Shown here in pieces: positions 34,335 through 42,965 of a stretch of DNA of 51,372 nt; the stretch's first letter is position 1, and each line of letters starts with the position of its first letter. Made by a program: the position numbers and the translations under genes. The notes under the pieces were generated by a model. That model worked only from the letters and a program-made list of their open reading frames with translations. It was not told the origin of the DNA and made no database searches. Source of the stretch: JAVBOD01 sp031551045 (GTDB taxonomy: Bacteria; Bacteroidota; Bacteroidia; Bacteroidales; UBA932); contig JAVBOD010000009.1 of NCBI GenBank assembly GCA_031551045.1, positions 1-51,372 of the forward strand, in the 5' to 3' direction.

Positions 34335-35312
34335 ATGATAAAAAGCAATAAGACAGTCGATATAAAAAACACAGCCATTCAAACCATCGAAGCGGAAGCC
34401 TCTGCCATTAAGAAATTAACAACTTATGTAAATGATGATTTTGAAAAAACAGTGCACCTTATTTATAATTCAAAAGGCAGGGTGATTGTTTCCGGTATCG
34501 GGAAAAGCGCTATTATTGCTACAAAAATCGTAGCTACGCTCAATTCCACCGGCACGCCGGCCATTTTCATGCATGCGGCCGATGCCATTCACGGCGATTT
34601 GGGCATTATCCAGCCCGACGATGTGGTGATTTGCCTTTCGAAAAGCGGCAATACCGCAGAGATAAAAGTATTGGTTCCGTTTATACGCAGAATGGGAAAT
34701 AAACTCATTGCCATTGTTTCCAATGCCGACTCGTATCTGGCGCAACAGGCCGACTATGTGTTGCATGCCACGGTGAACGAAGAAGCCTGCCCGAATAATT
34801 TAGCGCCCACCACCAGTACCACTGCACAATTGGTAATAGGCGACGCATTAGCCGTTTGCTTGTTGGAACTGCGCGGTTTCACGGCGCAGGATTTTGCCCG
34901 CTATCATCCGGGCGGTTCTTTGGGGAAAAAGCTTTACTTAACGGTAGGCGATATCATGAACCCGAAACTGCTCCCGAAAGTAAAAGCAAACGACAGTATC
35001 CAGCGAAGCATTATTACCATTTCGGCCAACCGCTTAGGCGCCACCGCTGTGATGGCGGACAACGACGAATTTATCGGAATCATTACCGATGGCGACGTAC
35101 GGCGCATGGTGGAAAAAGGCGAATCGTTCAATAAATTACAAGCCAAAGACATCATGACGCACCACCCGAAAACCGTGGATGCCGACGAGCTGGCCGTGAA
35201 TGCTTATGAAATGATGGAGAAGAATGAAATCACACAACTTCCGGTATTGCGCAACGGGCAATATATCGGCATGGTGCACATTCACGACATTATGCGGGAA
35301 GGGGTGGTTTAA
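34335..35312 (+). CDS. kdsD: Arabinose-5-phosphate isomerase (KdsD/KpsF)
   Basis: KdsD converts ribulose-5-phosphate to arabinose-5-phosphate, the first step to Kdo of lipopolysaccharide. The 325-residue protein has an N-terminal SIS sugar-isomerase domain (about 30-190) with SGIGKSAIIATK and the SKSGNTAEIK phosphate-binding loop, followed by two CBS domains (about 205-325). The family pattern ARYHPGGSLGKKL links the two halves. The ATG at 34335 gives a normal start. The gene is separated from lptB by about 200 bases full of repeats. Confidence 0.93.
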   Translation: MIKSNKTVDIKNTAIQTIEAEASAIKKLTTYVNDDFEKTVHLIYNSKGRVIVSGIGKSAIIATKIVATLNSTGTPAIFMHAADAIHGDLGIIQPDDVVICLSKSGNTAEIKVLVPFIRRMGNKLIAIVSNADSYLAQQADYVLHATVNEEACPNNLAPTTSTTAQLVIGDALAVCLLELRGFTAQDFARYHPGGSLGKKLYLTVGDIMNPKLLPKVKANDSIQRSIITISANRLGATAVMADNDEFIGIITDGDVRRMVEKGESFNKLQAKDIMTHHPKTVDADELAVNAYEMMEKNEITQLPVLRNGQYIGMVHIHDIMREGVV

Positions 35313-35323
35313 CGATGAGTTAT

Positions 35324-35351
35324 GAATGATGAATGATGAATGATGAATGAT
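35324..35351 (+). repeat. Tandem heptanucleotide (GAATGAT)4
   Basis: Four exact tandem copies of GAATGAT lie 12 bases after the kdsD stop, with degenerate copies on either side. The same word type appears degenerate at 7620-7645 in the Bat operon. Confidence 0.85.
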
Positions 35352-35381
35352 GAACTATGAATAGCTCGAAGCGCATGCTTT

Positions 35382-35408
35382 TGTCATTCTGAGCGAAGCG
35401 AAGAATCT
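35382..35408. repeat. Single arm of the TGTCATTCTGAGC repeat family
   Basis: A 27-base sequence identical to the left arm of the hairpin at 41760-41825 and differing by one base from 6604-6630, without its partner arm. The remaining bases to lptB (35409-35520) hold 'aatctgt' words and nothing else recognisable. Confidence 0.8.
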
Positions 35409-35520
35409 GTAAATAATAACGGATGTCAGATTTTAGATATTGAATTTTTGTTAATCTGTAAAAATCTGTATAACCTGTGGACTAACATTGAATTTAAAAC
35501 ATTAAACGTTGAACAACAAC

Positions 35521-36246
35521 ATGCTTTTACACTGCAAAAATTTAGTCAAAAAATACGGAACACGCACCGTGGTGAAAGGTGTTTCGATACAAGTGCAACA
35601 AGGCGAAATTGTAGGTTTACTGGGCCCGAACGGAGCCGGAAAAACCACCTCGTTCTACATGATTGTAGGATTGATTAAACCGAATGCCGGACAAATATTC
35701 TTGGACGAAACGGATATCACCAAAGAGCCCATGTACAAGCGTGCGCAATTGGGCGTGGGCTATTTGGCGCAGGAAGCGTCCGTATTTCGTAAATTAACGG
35801 TGGAACAAAATATCATGGCGGTGATGGAAACTACCGACATGGACAAAGACCAGCGCAACGTGCGGTTGGAAATGCTGATTGATGAATTCAGCCTGCATAA
35901 AGTGCGTAAAAGCTTCGGTATCCAACTCTCCGGTGGCGAGCGCCGCCGTTGCGAAATTGCCCGTGCATTGGCCATTGACCCGAAATTTATTTTGCTCGAC
36001 GAACCTTTTGCAGGCGTTGACCCGATTGCGGTAGAAGACATTCAAACCATCGTCTCGAAATTAAAAGAAAAAAATATCGGCGTGATTATTACCGACCACA
36101 ACGTGCACGAAACGCTGGCCATTACCGACCGCGCTTATCTGCTGTACGACGGGAATATCCTGGAAAGCGGAACAGCCGAAGATTTGGCCAATAACGAAGA
36201 AGTGCGCAGAAAATATTTAGGTTCCAACTTTGTACTGAGACGATAA
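35521..36246 (+). CDS. lptB: LPS export ABC transporter ATPase LptB
   Basis: LptB powers extraction of lipopolysaccharide from the inner membrane by LptFG. The 241-residue ATPase has Walker A GPNGAGKT at 35-42, the family Q-loop region GYLAQEASVFRKLTVEQNI, the signature LSGGERRRCEIARAL, Walker B FILLDEPFAGVDPIAV and the switch His in ITDHNVHE. The ATG at 35521 is used rather than a TTG 12 bases upstream. The dtd start codon overlaps its stop (TAATG). kdsD upstream also serves LPS synthesis. Confidence 0.95.
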   Translation: MLLHCKNLVKKYGTRTVVKGVSIQVQQGEIVGLLGPNGAGKTTSFYMIVGLIKPNAGQIFLDETDITKEPMYKRAQLGVGYLAQEASVFRKLTVEQNIMAVMETTDMDKDQRNVRLEMLIDEFSLHKVRKSFGIQLSGGERRRCEIARALAIDPKFILLDEPFAGVDPIAVEDIQTIVSKLKEKNIGVIITDHNVHETLAITDRAYLLYDGNILESGTAEDLANNEEVRRKYLGSNFVLRR

Positions 36247-36701
36247 TGCGGGTAGTTATTCAACGGGTAAAAGAAGCTTCGGTAACCATCGAAGCGCATT
36301 GCGTTTCGTTCATCGAAAAAGGCTTGCTGGTGTTGGTTGGCATCGAAGAAGCCGACACGGACGAGGATATCGATTGGTTGTGCAAAAAAATCACGCACCT
36401 GCGTGTGTTCGACGACGAGCAAGGCGTCATGAATCTTTCGCTAACAGACGCCGAAGGGGAATTACTGGTGGTCAGCCAATTTACCTTACACGCTTCGACC
36501 AAAAAAGGAAACCGCCCCTCGTATATCCGCGCGGCTAATCCCGAATTTGCGATTCCGATGTATGAAAAATTCATCGCGAAATTAGAAACTGAAAGCGGTA
36601 AAAAAGTGCAATCCGGCGTGTTCGGCGCACACATGCAAGTAGCGCTGGTAAACGACGGCCCGGTAACCATTATCATCGACACCAAGCACAAAGATTTTTA
36701 A
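36246..36701 (+). CDS. dtd: D-aminoacyl-tRNA deacylase
   Basis: Dtd removes D-amino acids (and glycine from tRNA-Ala) mischarged onto tRNA. The 151-residue protein carries the two active-site signatures SQFTLHA near residues 78-84 and NDGPVTI near 138-144, and the opening MRVVIQRVKEASVTI. Its start codon shares one base with the stop of lptB, so it is translationally coupled. Confidence 0.94.
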   Translation: MRVVIQRVKEASVTIEAHCVSFIEKGLLVLVGIEEADTDEDIDWLCKKITHLRVFDDEQGVMNLSLTDAEGELLVVSQFTLHASTKKGNRPSYIRAANPEFAIPMYEKFIAKLETESGKKVQSGVFGAHMQVALVNDGPVTIIIDTKHKDF

Positions 36702-36731
36702 AAAGCTATTCAAAAAGAAAGGCAGAAATCA

Positions 36732-36838
36732 TTTACCACAAATAGCACAAAAGGTTTTCACAAAGAACACAAAGTATAAAAAATCACAGGTTCTATCCTG
36801 GTGCCCCTTGTATATACTTTGTGTCCATTGTGGTTAAA
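36732..36838. repeat. Diverged palindromic repeat (TTTACCACAAA...)
   Basis: Ends TTTACCACAAA and the diverged complement ATTGTGGTTAAA face each other over 107 bases, with internal 'cacaaag' and 'ctttgtg' words. The pattern is the same as in the TTAACCGCAAAG family but with A replacing G at several places. It lies between dtd and priA and nothing else is seen there. Confidence 0.6.
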
Positions 36839-36896
36839 AATGATTTTTGAACAGTATTAACAGACGTAAAATAATTTTAAAAACCTTTTTAACATC

Positions 36897-39158
36897 ATGC
36901 CCCTTTTCGCAGAAGTGATAGTACCTTTAGCTTTGCCAAAAACGCTCAGTTATTCCGTTCCCAGAGAATTGGAAGAAAAGCTCCGTGCGGGTATGCGGGT
37001 ACAGGTTTCTGTAGGCAACAAAAAATATCCGGCCATTGTGCGCCGTATTCACACTGAAACACCTTCTTTTGCCGTAAAAAATATTGACGCGGTGCTCGAC
37101 GACGAACCGATTGTGGACGACACCCAAATCCATTTGTGGGAGTGGATGGCCGAATATTACATGTGCAGCCTCGGCGAAATCATGGTGGCCGCGCTCCCCA
37201 ACGGCTTTCGCAAAGGCTACAAAGCGCGTACCGAAACATTCACCCGCCTGCATCCCGATATTCATTCCGACGAAAAGTTGCACGCTGTTTTGGAAAAGCT
37301 GCAACGCGCCAAAAAGCAAGCCGCATTGTTGGAAGAATATATTCATCTTAGCGGCGGAAGCATTGACTACAGCAATCCGCCGGAATTTCCGAAACGCCTG
37401 TTCATCGACACGGCGCGGTCGTCCGATGCGGTATATGCCGCTTGTGTGGCAAAAAACATTTTCGAAAATGTTGCGCACGAAGTCAGCCGCCTCAATTATT
37501 CGGCTATTGCGAGCAAAGCCATGCCGCAGCTTTCGGAAGCGCAACAAAGCGCTATCGATACTATCAACGAGCTCTTCCTGTCCAAGGAAGTAGTGCTGCT
37601 CCACGGCGTCACCGCTTCCGGAAAAACCGAAATATACATACACCTTATTGCCGAACAACTCCGGCAAGGCAAGCAAGTATTATATTTAGTGCCGGAAATT
37701 GCATTGACGACACAATTGGTCCATCGCTTGCAAAGTGTTTTCGGCAACACCGTGGGCGTTTATCACTCTAAGTACAACGACGAAGAACGGGTAGAAATTT
37801 ACAACAGCCTGACTGCTTCCGAAAATGTAGAAACGCCGCAAGTGAAGGTATTGCTTGGTGTGCGTTCGTCGGTATTTTTGCCCTTCGAGCATTTAGGATT
37901 GGTTATTGTGGACGAAGAGCATGAGTCGAGCTACAAGCAATACGACCCGGCGCCTCGCTATCATGCACGCGACACAGCTATTGTGTTAGCCACACAACAT
38001 AATGCCAAAGTGCTGCTCGGGACGGCCACGCCGGCCATCGAAACCTACTACAATGCCAAAGCCGGAAAATACGGATTGGTAACGCTTTCCGAACGTTTTC
38101 ACGATGTGACGCTGCCCGACATTGAAGTGGTGGACAGTATCCGCGCCCGCAAAAAAAAACAATGGAACGGCTTGTTTTCGCACCAACTGCTGCATGCGAT
38201 GGAAGAAACACTTGCACAAAACGAACAGGTTATTCTATTCCAGAACCGGCGCGGATTTTCGCCTTTCGTGCAATGCGACGAGTGCGGCTACATTCCGCAC
38301 TGCCGGCAATGCAGTGTAAGTTTGACTTACCATAAAAACGTCCATGCGTTGGTATGCCACTATTGCGGATTTACGCAAAGCCTTCCGGGCGCTTGTCCCG
38401 AATGCCACAGCCACGCTTTAAAAACCAAAGGATTCGGCACGGAGCAGTTAGAAGAAGATTTACGGATTCTTTTTCCTGCTGCCCGCATCGGCCGGCTGGA
38501 TTTGGACTCGGCACGCGGAAAACATGCTTACGGCCGTATTATCGGTGCATTCGAGCGCGGCGAAACCGATATTTTGGTAGGCACCCAAATGGTGAGCAAA
38601 GGCTTGGATTTCGAGCATGTCAGCTTGGTGGGCGTGCTGAATGCCGACAATTTATTGAATTTCCCCGACTTCCGCGCACACGAGCGCAGCTACCAACTAC
38701 TGACGCAAGTGAGCGGCCGTGCCGGGCGAAAAAACCGTAAAGGCCGCGTGATTATTCAAACAGCACAACCGGAAAATCTCGTTATCGACTTAGTGAAAAA
38801 AGGCGACTACACCACTTTTTTTGCCGCGCAATTAACCGAACGCAAAGAATTTTTATTTCCTCCCTACACTCGGCTCATCAGCCTTACATTGAAACACTAC
38901 AAGGCGGAAACCTTGCAACAGGCTGCCGACACATTGCGCACGCTGCTGTTGCCCGTTTTAGGAAAACGCCTCACCGGGCCGTTTCAACCCTTAGTACACC
39001 AAATTCAAAACCGGCATATCCTCAACTTCTGGATACGCCTGGAACGCACGCATCCTTCCGATAAAATGAAAACCCTTTTAGTGGAGAATTTCGCCAAATT
39101 ACACGCTATTGCCGGATTTTCCGGGGTAGAAATTTCTATTGACGTGGATCCGGGTTAA
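36897..39158 (+). CDS. priA: Primosomal helicase PriA
   Basis: PriA reloads DnaB at collapsed replication forks. The 753-residue protein has an N-terminal DNA-binding domain (about 5-105), a helicase domain with Walker A GVTASGKT at 237-244 and DEEH in LVIVDEEHESSYKQYDPAPRYHARD, and paired zinc-binding cysteines in CDECGYIPHCRQC and CHYCGFTQSLPGACPECH. The second helicase half contains GTQMVSKGLDFEHVSLVGVLNAD. It is complete and apparently alone in its transcript. Confidence 0.95.
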   Translation: MPLFAEVIVPLALPKTLSYSVPRELEEKLRAGMRVQVSVGNKKYPAIVRRIHTETPSFAVKNIDAVLDDEPIVDDTQIHLWEWMAEYYMCSLGEIMVAALPNGFRKGYKARTETFTRLHPDIHSDEKLHAVLEKLQRAKKQAALLEEYIHLSGGSIDYSNPPEFPKRLFIDTARSSDAVYAACVAKNIFENVAHEVSRLNYSAIASKAMPQLSEAQQSAIDTINELFLSKEVVLLHGVTASGKTEIYIHLIAEQLRQGKQVLYLVPEIALTTQLVHRLQSVFGNTVGVYHSKYNDEERVEIYNSLTASENVETPQVKVLLGVRSSVFLPFEHLGLVIVDEEHESSYKQYDPAPRYHARDTAIVLATQHNAKVLLGTATPAIETYYNAKAGKYGLVTLSERFHDVTLPDIEVVDSIRARKKKQWNGLFSHQLLHAMEETLAQNEQVILFQNRRGFSPFVQCDECGYIPHCRQCSVSLTYHKNVHALVCHYCGFTQSLPGACPECHSHALKTKGFGTEQLEEDLRILFPAARIGRLDLDSARGKHAYGRIIGAFERGETDILVGTQMVSKGLDFEHVSLVGVLNADNLLNFPDFRAHERSYQLLTQVSGRAGRKNRKGRVIIQTAQPENLVIDLVKKGDYTTFFAAQLTERKEFLFPPYTRLISLTLKHYKAETLQQAADTLRTLLLPVLGKRLTGPFQPLVHQIQNRHILNFWIRLERTHPSDKMKTLLVENFAKLHAIAGFSGVEISIDVDPG

Positions 39159-39297
39159 TCAGCATCATATCTATATCCGAATTAAATAAAATTTAAACGG
39201 CTTCTAAATTGACGCAAGAATTATAAGGGAATGGTTTTTGCAGGAAGTAACATCGTCAACAATTTTATTATAAAATATTATTAACTATTACATCAAT

Positions 39298-39720
39298 ATG
39301 GATGCATTATACACAGCAGTAGCCACTTCCGTTGGCGGACGTAGCGGACATGTAAAATCATCGGACGGCATCTTAGACTTTGAAGTCAGGCCGCCCAAAG
39401 AAATGGGAGGCCCCGGAGGAGCCTTCACCAATCCCGAACAATTATTTGCAGCCGGTTATTCGGCTTGTTTCGGCAGCGCTTTGAATCATGTAGCGCTCTT
39501 AAAGAAAAAACGTATAGAATCAAGCGTCACCGCAAAAGTAAGCATTGGAAACAAACCCGGCGGCGGATTTCAATTATCCGTGGAAATGGAAGTTGCTATC
39601 TCCGGCTTGGAGCAAAAAGAGGCTGAAGAATTAGTAAAAGAAGCCCATCAAGTTTGCCCGTACTCTAACGCTACCCGAAATAATGTGGAAGTAACGCTAA
39701 AGGTAAAGAAAATTAATTAA
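39298..39720 (+). CDS. ohr: Organic hydroperoxide resistance protein (Ohr)
   Basis: Ohr is a thiol peroxidase that reduces organic peroxides using lipoyl-type electron donors. The 140-residue protein has both catalytic cysteines, C57 in AAGYSACFGSAL and C120 in EAHQVCPYSNATR, the pattern that separates Ohr from OsmC. The Bat operon, rubredoxin and this gene all suggest a cell coping with oxygen exposure. No MarR-type OhrR gene is adjacent. A rubredoxin gene follows after 50 bases. Confidence 0.93.
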   Translation: MDALYTAVATSVGGRSGHVKSSDGILDFEVRPPKEMGGPGGAFTNPEQLFAAGYSACFGSALNHVALLKKKRIESSVTAKVSIGNKPGGGFQLSVEMEVAISGLEQKEAEELVKEAHQVCPYSNATRNNVEVTLKVKKIN

Positions 39721-39770
39721 ATGACTTTTTTCAAAAATCAAAAATTATCGCATTAAAAAGGAGAAAATTT

Positions 39771-39929
39771 ATGAAAACTTACGTTTGCGGCCCTTGCGGC
39801 TATGTATATGATCCGGCTAAAGGCGACCCCGACGGAGGCATTGCTCCCGGAACCGCGTTTGAAGATATTCCGGACGACTGGGTTTGTCCCGTTTGCGGCG
39901 CCAGCAAGGACATGTTTGAACCGCAATAA
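39771..39929 (+). CDS. Rubredoxin
   Basis: A 52-residue iron-sulfur electron carrier, easily missed because of its size. The four iron ligands are C6 and C9 (YVCGPCGYVYDP) and C39 and C42 (DDWVCPVCGASKD), in the standard CxxCG...CxxCG pattern with the GDPDGG...PGT centre. AAGGAG lies 9 bases before the ATG. Rubredoxins pass electrons to reductases that remove oxygen, superoxide or peroxide in anaerobes, so co-location with ohr makes sense. Confidence 0.96.
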   Translation: MKTYVCGPCGYVYDPAKGDPDGGIAPGTAFEDIPDDWVCPVCGASKDMFEPQ

Positions 39930-39969
39930 TCCTCGAAACAACATCTCGAAGGAGATGTGCAAGAAGTAT

Positions 39970-40027
39970 TTTAACCGCAAAGCACACTGGGAAGGAGCAA
40001 AAGCTGCGGAACGTCTTTGCGGTTAAA
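39970..40027. repeat. Palindromic repeat, TTAACCGCAAAG family, short copy
   Basis: Ends TTTAACCGCAAAG and CTTTGCGGTTAAA are perfect inverted repeats of 13 bases around a 32-base centre. It lies between the convergent rubredoxin and DUF4105 genes, could act as a terminator, and its right end supplies the stop codon of the DUF4105 gene. Confidence 0.8.
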
Positions 40028-41192
40028 GTATTTTTTCACTTTTTGAAGAATTCCTTTTTGTTTTTGCTTTCCAGCTAAAATAACAGCGTTCCAGAATAAT
40101 CAACAATACAACATACATAGCAAAAGGAAACGCTTGCGGAAAAAGCCCCGCCGCCGCCGCAATCCCAAACAGCAAAACATAACCGGCCGTAACGAACAAC
40201 CACATCTTCTTTCCGGACGAACGCAAGGCGATTAATGGCAGGATGAATAAAGGATTCAACCAAAGAATATTGAAATTGCCATAGGTTTCCTGATGCAGGC
40301 TGAAACCCCAAAGCACCATAATCAACAAACCGAAGAATACGATAAGGCTGAAGAAACAGACATCGAAAATACGCAGCAATTTCCGCCCTTTTTGCATATA
40401 ATCCAGCAATAATAAAATAAACAGCAGTAGCAAGAAAACAAAGTTCGGCGCTAATAAACGAGGCGTTTTGCGTAGCGGCGTCTTTTCAATAATCACTGTT
40501 GGAGGGCTCAGCAACGAATGGGTTACCGTATCGCTCACCATGGCTTGCGACATATTGTTTTCTAAATACTCGGGAATAAACATCTGTTCCCGGAAATCGG
40601 CCTTTTTATCGATATGCGAACCGAGAATGATATCTATCAACAGATTGTACCATGCATGATGGCGTTGATAGTGATGTAAAATATCGCGGAATGTTTGGTT
40701 CTCCGATGGATGTTCCGGATAAACTAAATCGGCGCCTACCGCTTGTTCCAATAAATCACGCGGCCGGGTAGCGCAGTTATCCTGAATAAATTTGTAATAA
40801 TAATCACGGTTTTGAGGTTCTAAATTATGCGCAATCAATGTCCACAAGCGTTCTTTTTGCTTCTCGTTTAAAAGAATTTCGCGAGAAGCCACTCCTTTTT
40901 TCGAATAATAACATTGCCGGAGATAATTTTCATACGGATGGGTTGCCGTAGTGTATAGCATCCGCCCTTTAGCAAAATTGGTGTAAAAATTCGGTTGATT
41001 GAAATCGAATACTCCCCAATCCACAATAAAATCAATATTGTGGGCCGTATCTTCCACACGAATAGCCGTGTGCCCGTAAAGAGCATATATTTCGTCCGCC
41101 TCGCCGATGGTCAGTAAATAAAAACGCGGCGAAGCCGTGAGAGCGGCCGCTATGCTAAAAAATAAGAGGAAGAATAAGACGGTTTTTTTCAT
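40023..41192 (-). CDS. DUF4105 (Lnb N-terminal periplasmic) membrane protein
   Basis: A 389-residue protein with a signal peptide or anchor (about 1-20), a soluble DUF4105 domain (about 22-230) with YLLTIGEADEIYALYGHTAIRV and the DNCATRPRD motif holding the conserved Asn-Cys, and then four or five membrane helices (about 248-375). The soluble domain is related to papain-like/NlpC-type thiol folds, and the His in YGHTA and Cys in DNCATR could form an active site; this is inference. Function is unknown. The stop codon lies in the palindromic repeat at 39970-40027. Confidence 0.85.
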   Translation of the reverse strand: MKKTVLFFLLFFSIAAALTASPRFYLLTIGEADEIYALYGHTAIRVEDTAHNIDFIVDWGVFDFNQPNFYTNFAKGRMLYTTATHPYENYLRQCYYSKKGVASREILLNEKQKERLWTLIAHNLEPQNRDYYYKFIQDNCATRPRDLLEQAVGADLVYPEHPSENQTFRDILHHYQRHHAWYNLLIDIILGSHIDKKADFREQMFIPEYLENNMSQAMVSDTVTHSLLSPPTVIIEKTPLRKTPRLLAPNFVFLLLLFILLLLDYMQKGRKLLRIFDVCFFSLIVFFGLLIMVLWGFSLHQETYGNFNILWLNPLFILPLIALRSSGKKMWLFVTAGYVLLFGIAAAAGLFPQAFPFAMYVVLLIILERCYFSWKAKTKRNSSKSEKIL

Positions 41193-41218
41193 CGAAAAAA
41201 GTTTTGTATTGGAACATG

Positions 41219-41226
41219 CAAAGGTA
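41219..41226 (-). promoter_or_regulatory. -7 promoter element of the DUF4105 gene
   Basis: TACCTTTG on the minus strand, 26 bases before the ATG at 41192. Confidence 0.55.
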
Positions 41227-41246
41227 ATTATTTCTCAGACTATATG

Positions 41247-41254
41247 TATATTTG
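41247..41254 (+). promoter_or_regulatory. -7 promoter element of the lipocalin-like gene
   Basis: TATATTTG on the plus strand, 23 bases before the ATG at 41278; it faces away from the DUF4105 element. Confidence 0.55.
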
Positions 41255-41277
41255 CCACATAAATTATATCCTCAATT

Positions 41278-41739
41278 ATGAAAACAATAAAAGTGTGTGC
41301 ATGCTTTTCGGCAGTGTTTATTGCCTTGCAATGTTTGTTTGCCTGTCAAAAAGAAGACAAAGAAACGCGCGACTTGCTATTAGGTACCTGGCAGATGGAG
41401 GGCTGGAGCGGCTATTGTCCGGCAGGGAACAAAACCAATTCTCCGGCGTCTTATAAAGACAACACCGTTACATTCAATGCCGACAGTACTTTTTTTATTG
41501 ATTACGGTTCGCAACGGGGAGCGGGAGAGCCGGAAGGGAATAACAGCGGGAAATGGACTTCCGAAGTGAAAAACGGCGTACGGACGATATACATTAAGTC
41601 CGGCTCCTTTAGTTTATGTTGGAGCATTTCGTCGTTCGTCATCAAAGAACTTGACGCCGATAAACTGGTGTTTGACTGGTCGCTGAAAGGCGCACACCCG
41701 AACGGCCCCACGGTTTACCGTTTCAACAAAGAAAAGTAA
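41278..41739 (+). CDS. Lipocalin-like lipoprotein
   Basis: A 153-residue lipoprotein with the lipidated Cys at 23 (CLFAC) and a small beta-barrel pattern. LLGTWQMEGW at about 35-44 is the typical first strand of Bacteroidetes lipocalin-like proteins, and alternating strands follow (VTFNADSTFFIDYG, GKWTSEVKNGVRTIYI, LVFDWS). Function is unknown; members may bind small hydrophobic ligands. It is transcribed alone and ends at a strong hairpin repeat. Confidence 0.75.
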   Translation: MKTIKVCACFSAVFIALQCLFACQKEDKETRDLLLGTWQMEGWSGYCPAGNKTNSPASYKDNTVTFNADSTFFIDYGSQRGAGEPEGNNSGKWTSEVKNGVRTIYIKSGSFSLCWSISSFVIKELDADKLVFDWSLKGAHPNGPTVYRFNKEK

Positions 41740-41759
41740 TTTTAGAAAATTTTCTTCTT

Positions 41760-41825
41760 TGTCATTCTGAGCGAAGCGAAGAATCTGTAACTGGAAATAG
41801 ATTCTTCGCTTCGCTCAGAATGACA
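41760..41825. repeat. Hairpin copy of the TGTCATTCTGAGC repeat, probable terminator
   Basis: Two perfect complementary 27-base arms around a 12-base loop lie between the convergent lipocalin-like and lipid-kinase genes. The strength of the stem and its position suggest it ends both transcripts. Related copies are at 6604-6716 and 35382-35408. Confidence 0.85.
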
Positions 41826-41874
41826 AGAGGGTAGTTTTGTTGAAGAACTATACTAAAATAAGAATGTCTATTTT

Positions 41875-42819
41875 TTATAGCTGATACTTCGGCCCCACCA
41901 CCACTTTAATACTTTGCGGCACTAACTCGAATGTAAAAGGCGAGTAGCCCATAGCTTCCCCGTCAATTTCAATCGGGCTCTCGGGATTTGTTTCGATGTT
42001 TATGTGTTTCCCTTGCCGGGCAATTACTTTGGAATAGTTATAAAGTTTCCCGTTATACAATTTCCGGAAATGACGAATCACACTAAGAGGGTTGATACGC
42101 TTGATAACCGTAATATCGAACAAGCCGTCATCGACAATGGCATTAGGCGTTTGCATAAGCCCTCCCCCATTGTACTTTCCAATGCCTACCAACGCACTGA
42201 ATACATCGTCATCAAACATCTGTTCTCCATCTACAATTATTTTGAAATGTTTGGATTTGTAGGCAAACAACACTTTTAGCGTACTTCTTATGTAGAGCCA
42301 CTTTCCCATGCGCCCTTCGTCTTTCAGGCGATTGAAACGGCGGTTTACCATAGCATCGAACCCCATGCCGGCGGCGTTAGCGACATAACGCGTATGTTTC
42401 ACCTTTGTTTCATGAAAAGTAATTAACCCTACGTCTTGCAAAATAGTCCGTTTATCAACAATGGCCTGTACCGCATCCGAATATGTTTTGGGAATGCCGA
42501 ACATACGCACCCAGTCGTTTCCGGTACCGGCCGGCACCACGGCCAATGCAATATCGGTCGTTGGCACGAGCTTTTGAATAAAAATCCCATTCACAATCTC
42601 GTTTACCGTTCCATCGCCCCCGATAGCCACAATTTTCCGGTATCCGTCGTTAATCGCTTTCACGGTAAGTTCCACCGCATGGTATTTGTGTTCGGTAAAT
42701 ACACACGAAAAATCCACCCCGCTGCGGTTCATTTGGTTTGATATAACAGGCCAATCGGCCAGCCCGTGCCCGCTCCCCGCTTTGGGGTTCACTATAACCA
42801 TCCAACCCTCTTTAATCAT
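41875..42819 (-). CDS. Diacylglycerol kinase-family (YegS/BmrU-like) lipid kinase
   Basis: A 314-residue lipid kinase with the nucleotide-binding VNPKAGSGHG at about 10-19 and the family signature IGGDGTVNEIVNG at about 66-78. PAGTGNDWVRM near 104-114 is also conserved. Such enzymes phosphorylate diacylglycerol, sphingoid bases or related lipids; sphingolipid use is common in Bacteroidetes, so a sphingoid substrate is possible, but the sequence does not decide. It is divergent from parA across 146 bases. Confidence 0.92.
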   Translation of the reverse strand: MIKEGWMVIVNPKAGSGHGLADWPVISNQMNRSGVDFSCVFTEHKYHAVELTVKAINDGYRKIVAIGGDGTVNEIVNGIFIQKLVPTTDIALAVVPAGTGNDWVRMFGIPKTYSDAVQAIVDKRTILQDVGLITFHETKVKHTRYVANAAGMGFDAMVNRRFNRLKDEGRMGKWLYIRSTLKVLFAYKSKHFKIIVDGEQMFDDDVFSALVGIGKYNGGGLMQTPNAIVDDGLFDITVIKRINPLSVIRHFRKLYNGKLYNYSKVIARQGKHINIETNPESPIEIDGEAMGYSPFTFELVPQSIKVVVGPKYQL

Positions 42820-42886
42820 ATTCTTTTATATTGTAAAGTTGTGATTCTAAACTTATTTTCGTTTTCTTGCAGGATTGCCTCCGAGA

Positions 42887-42894
42887 CAAATTTA
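42887..42894 (-). promoter_or_regulatory. -7 promoter element of the lipid-kinase gene
   Basis: TAAATTTG on the minus strand, 67 bases before the ATG. Confidence 0.5.
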
Positions 42895-42926
42895 CGACAA
42901 TTTATAAAAAGCTGAAAAAGATTTTG

Positions 42927-42934
42927 TAAATTTG
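42927..42934 (+). promoter_or_regulatory. -7 promoter element of the parAB operon
   Basis: TAAATTTG on the plus strand, 32 bases before the parA ATG; identical in sequence to the divergent element at 42887-42894. Confidence 0.55.
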
Positions 42935-42965
42935 CTGATTATATCACATATGAAAAATCTCATTT

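Noticed and set aside
35324..35351. Short direct repeats as a possible CRISPR array
   Set aside because: The units are 7 bases without spacers; no cas genes are near.
39190..39206. ACGGCTTCTAAATTG resembling an element terminal repeat after priA
   Set aside because: One inserted base and no partner end or element interior nearby; probably chance.
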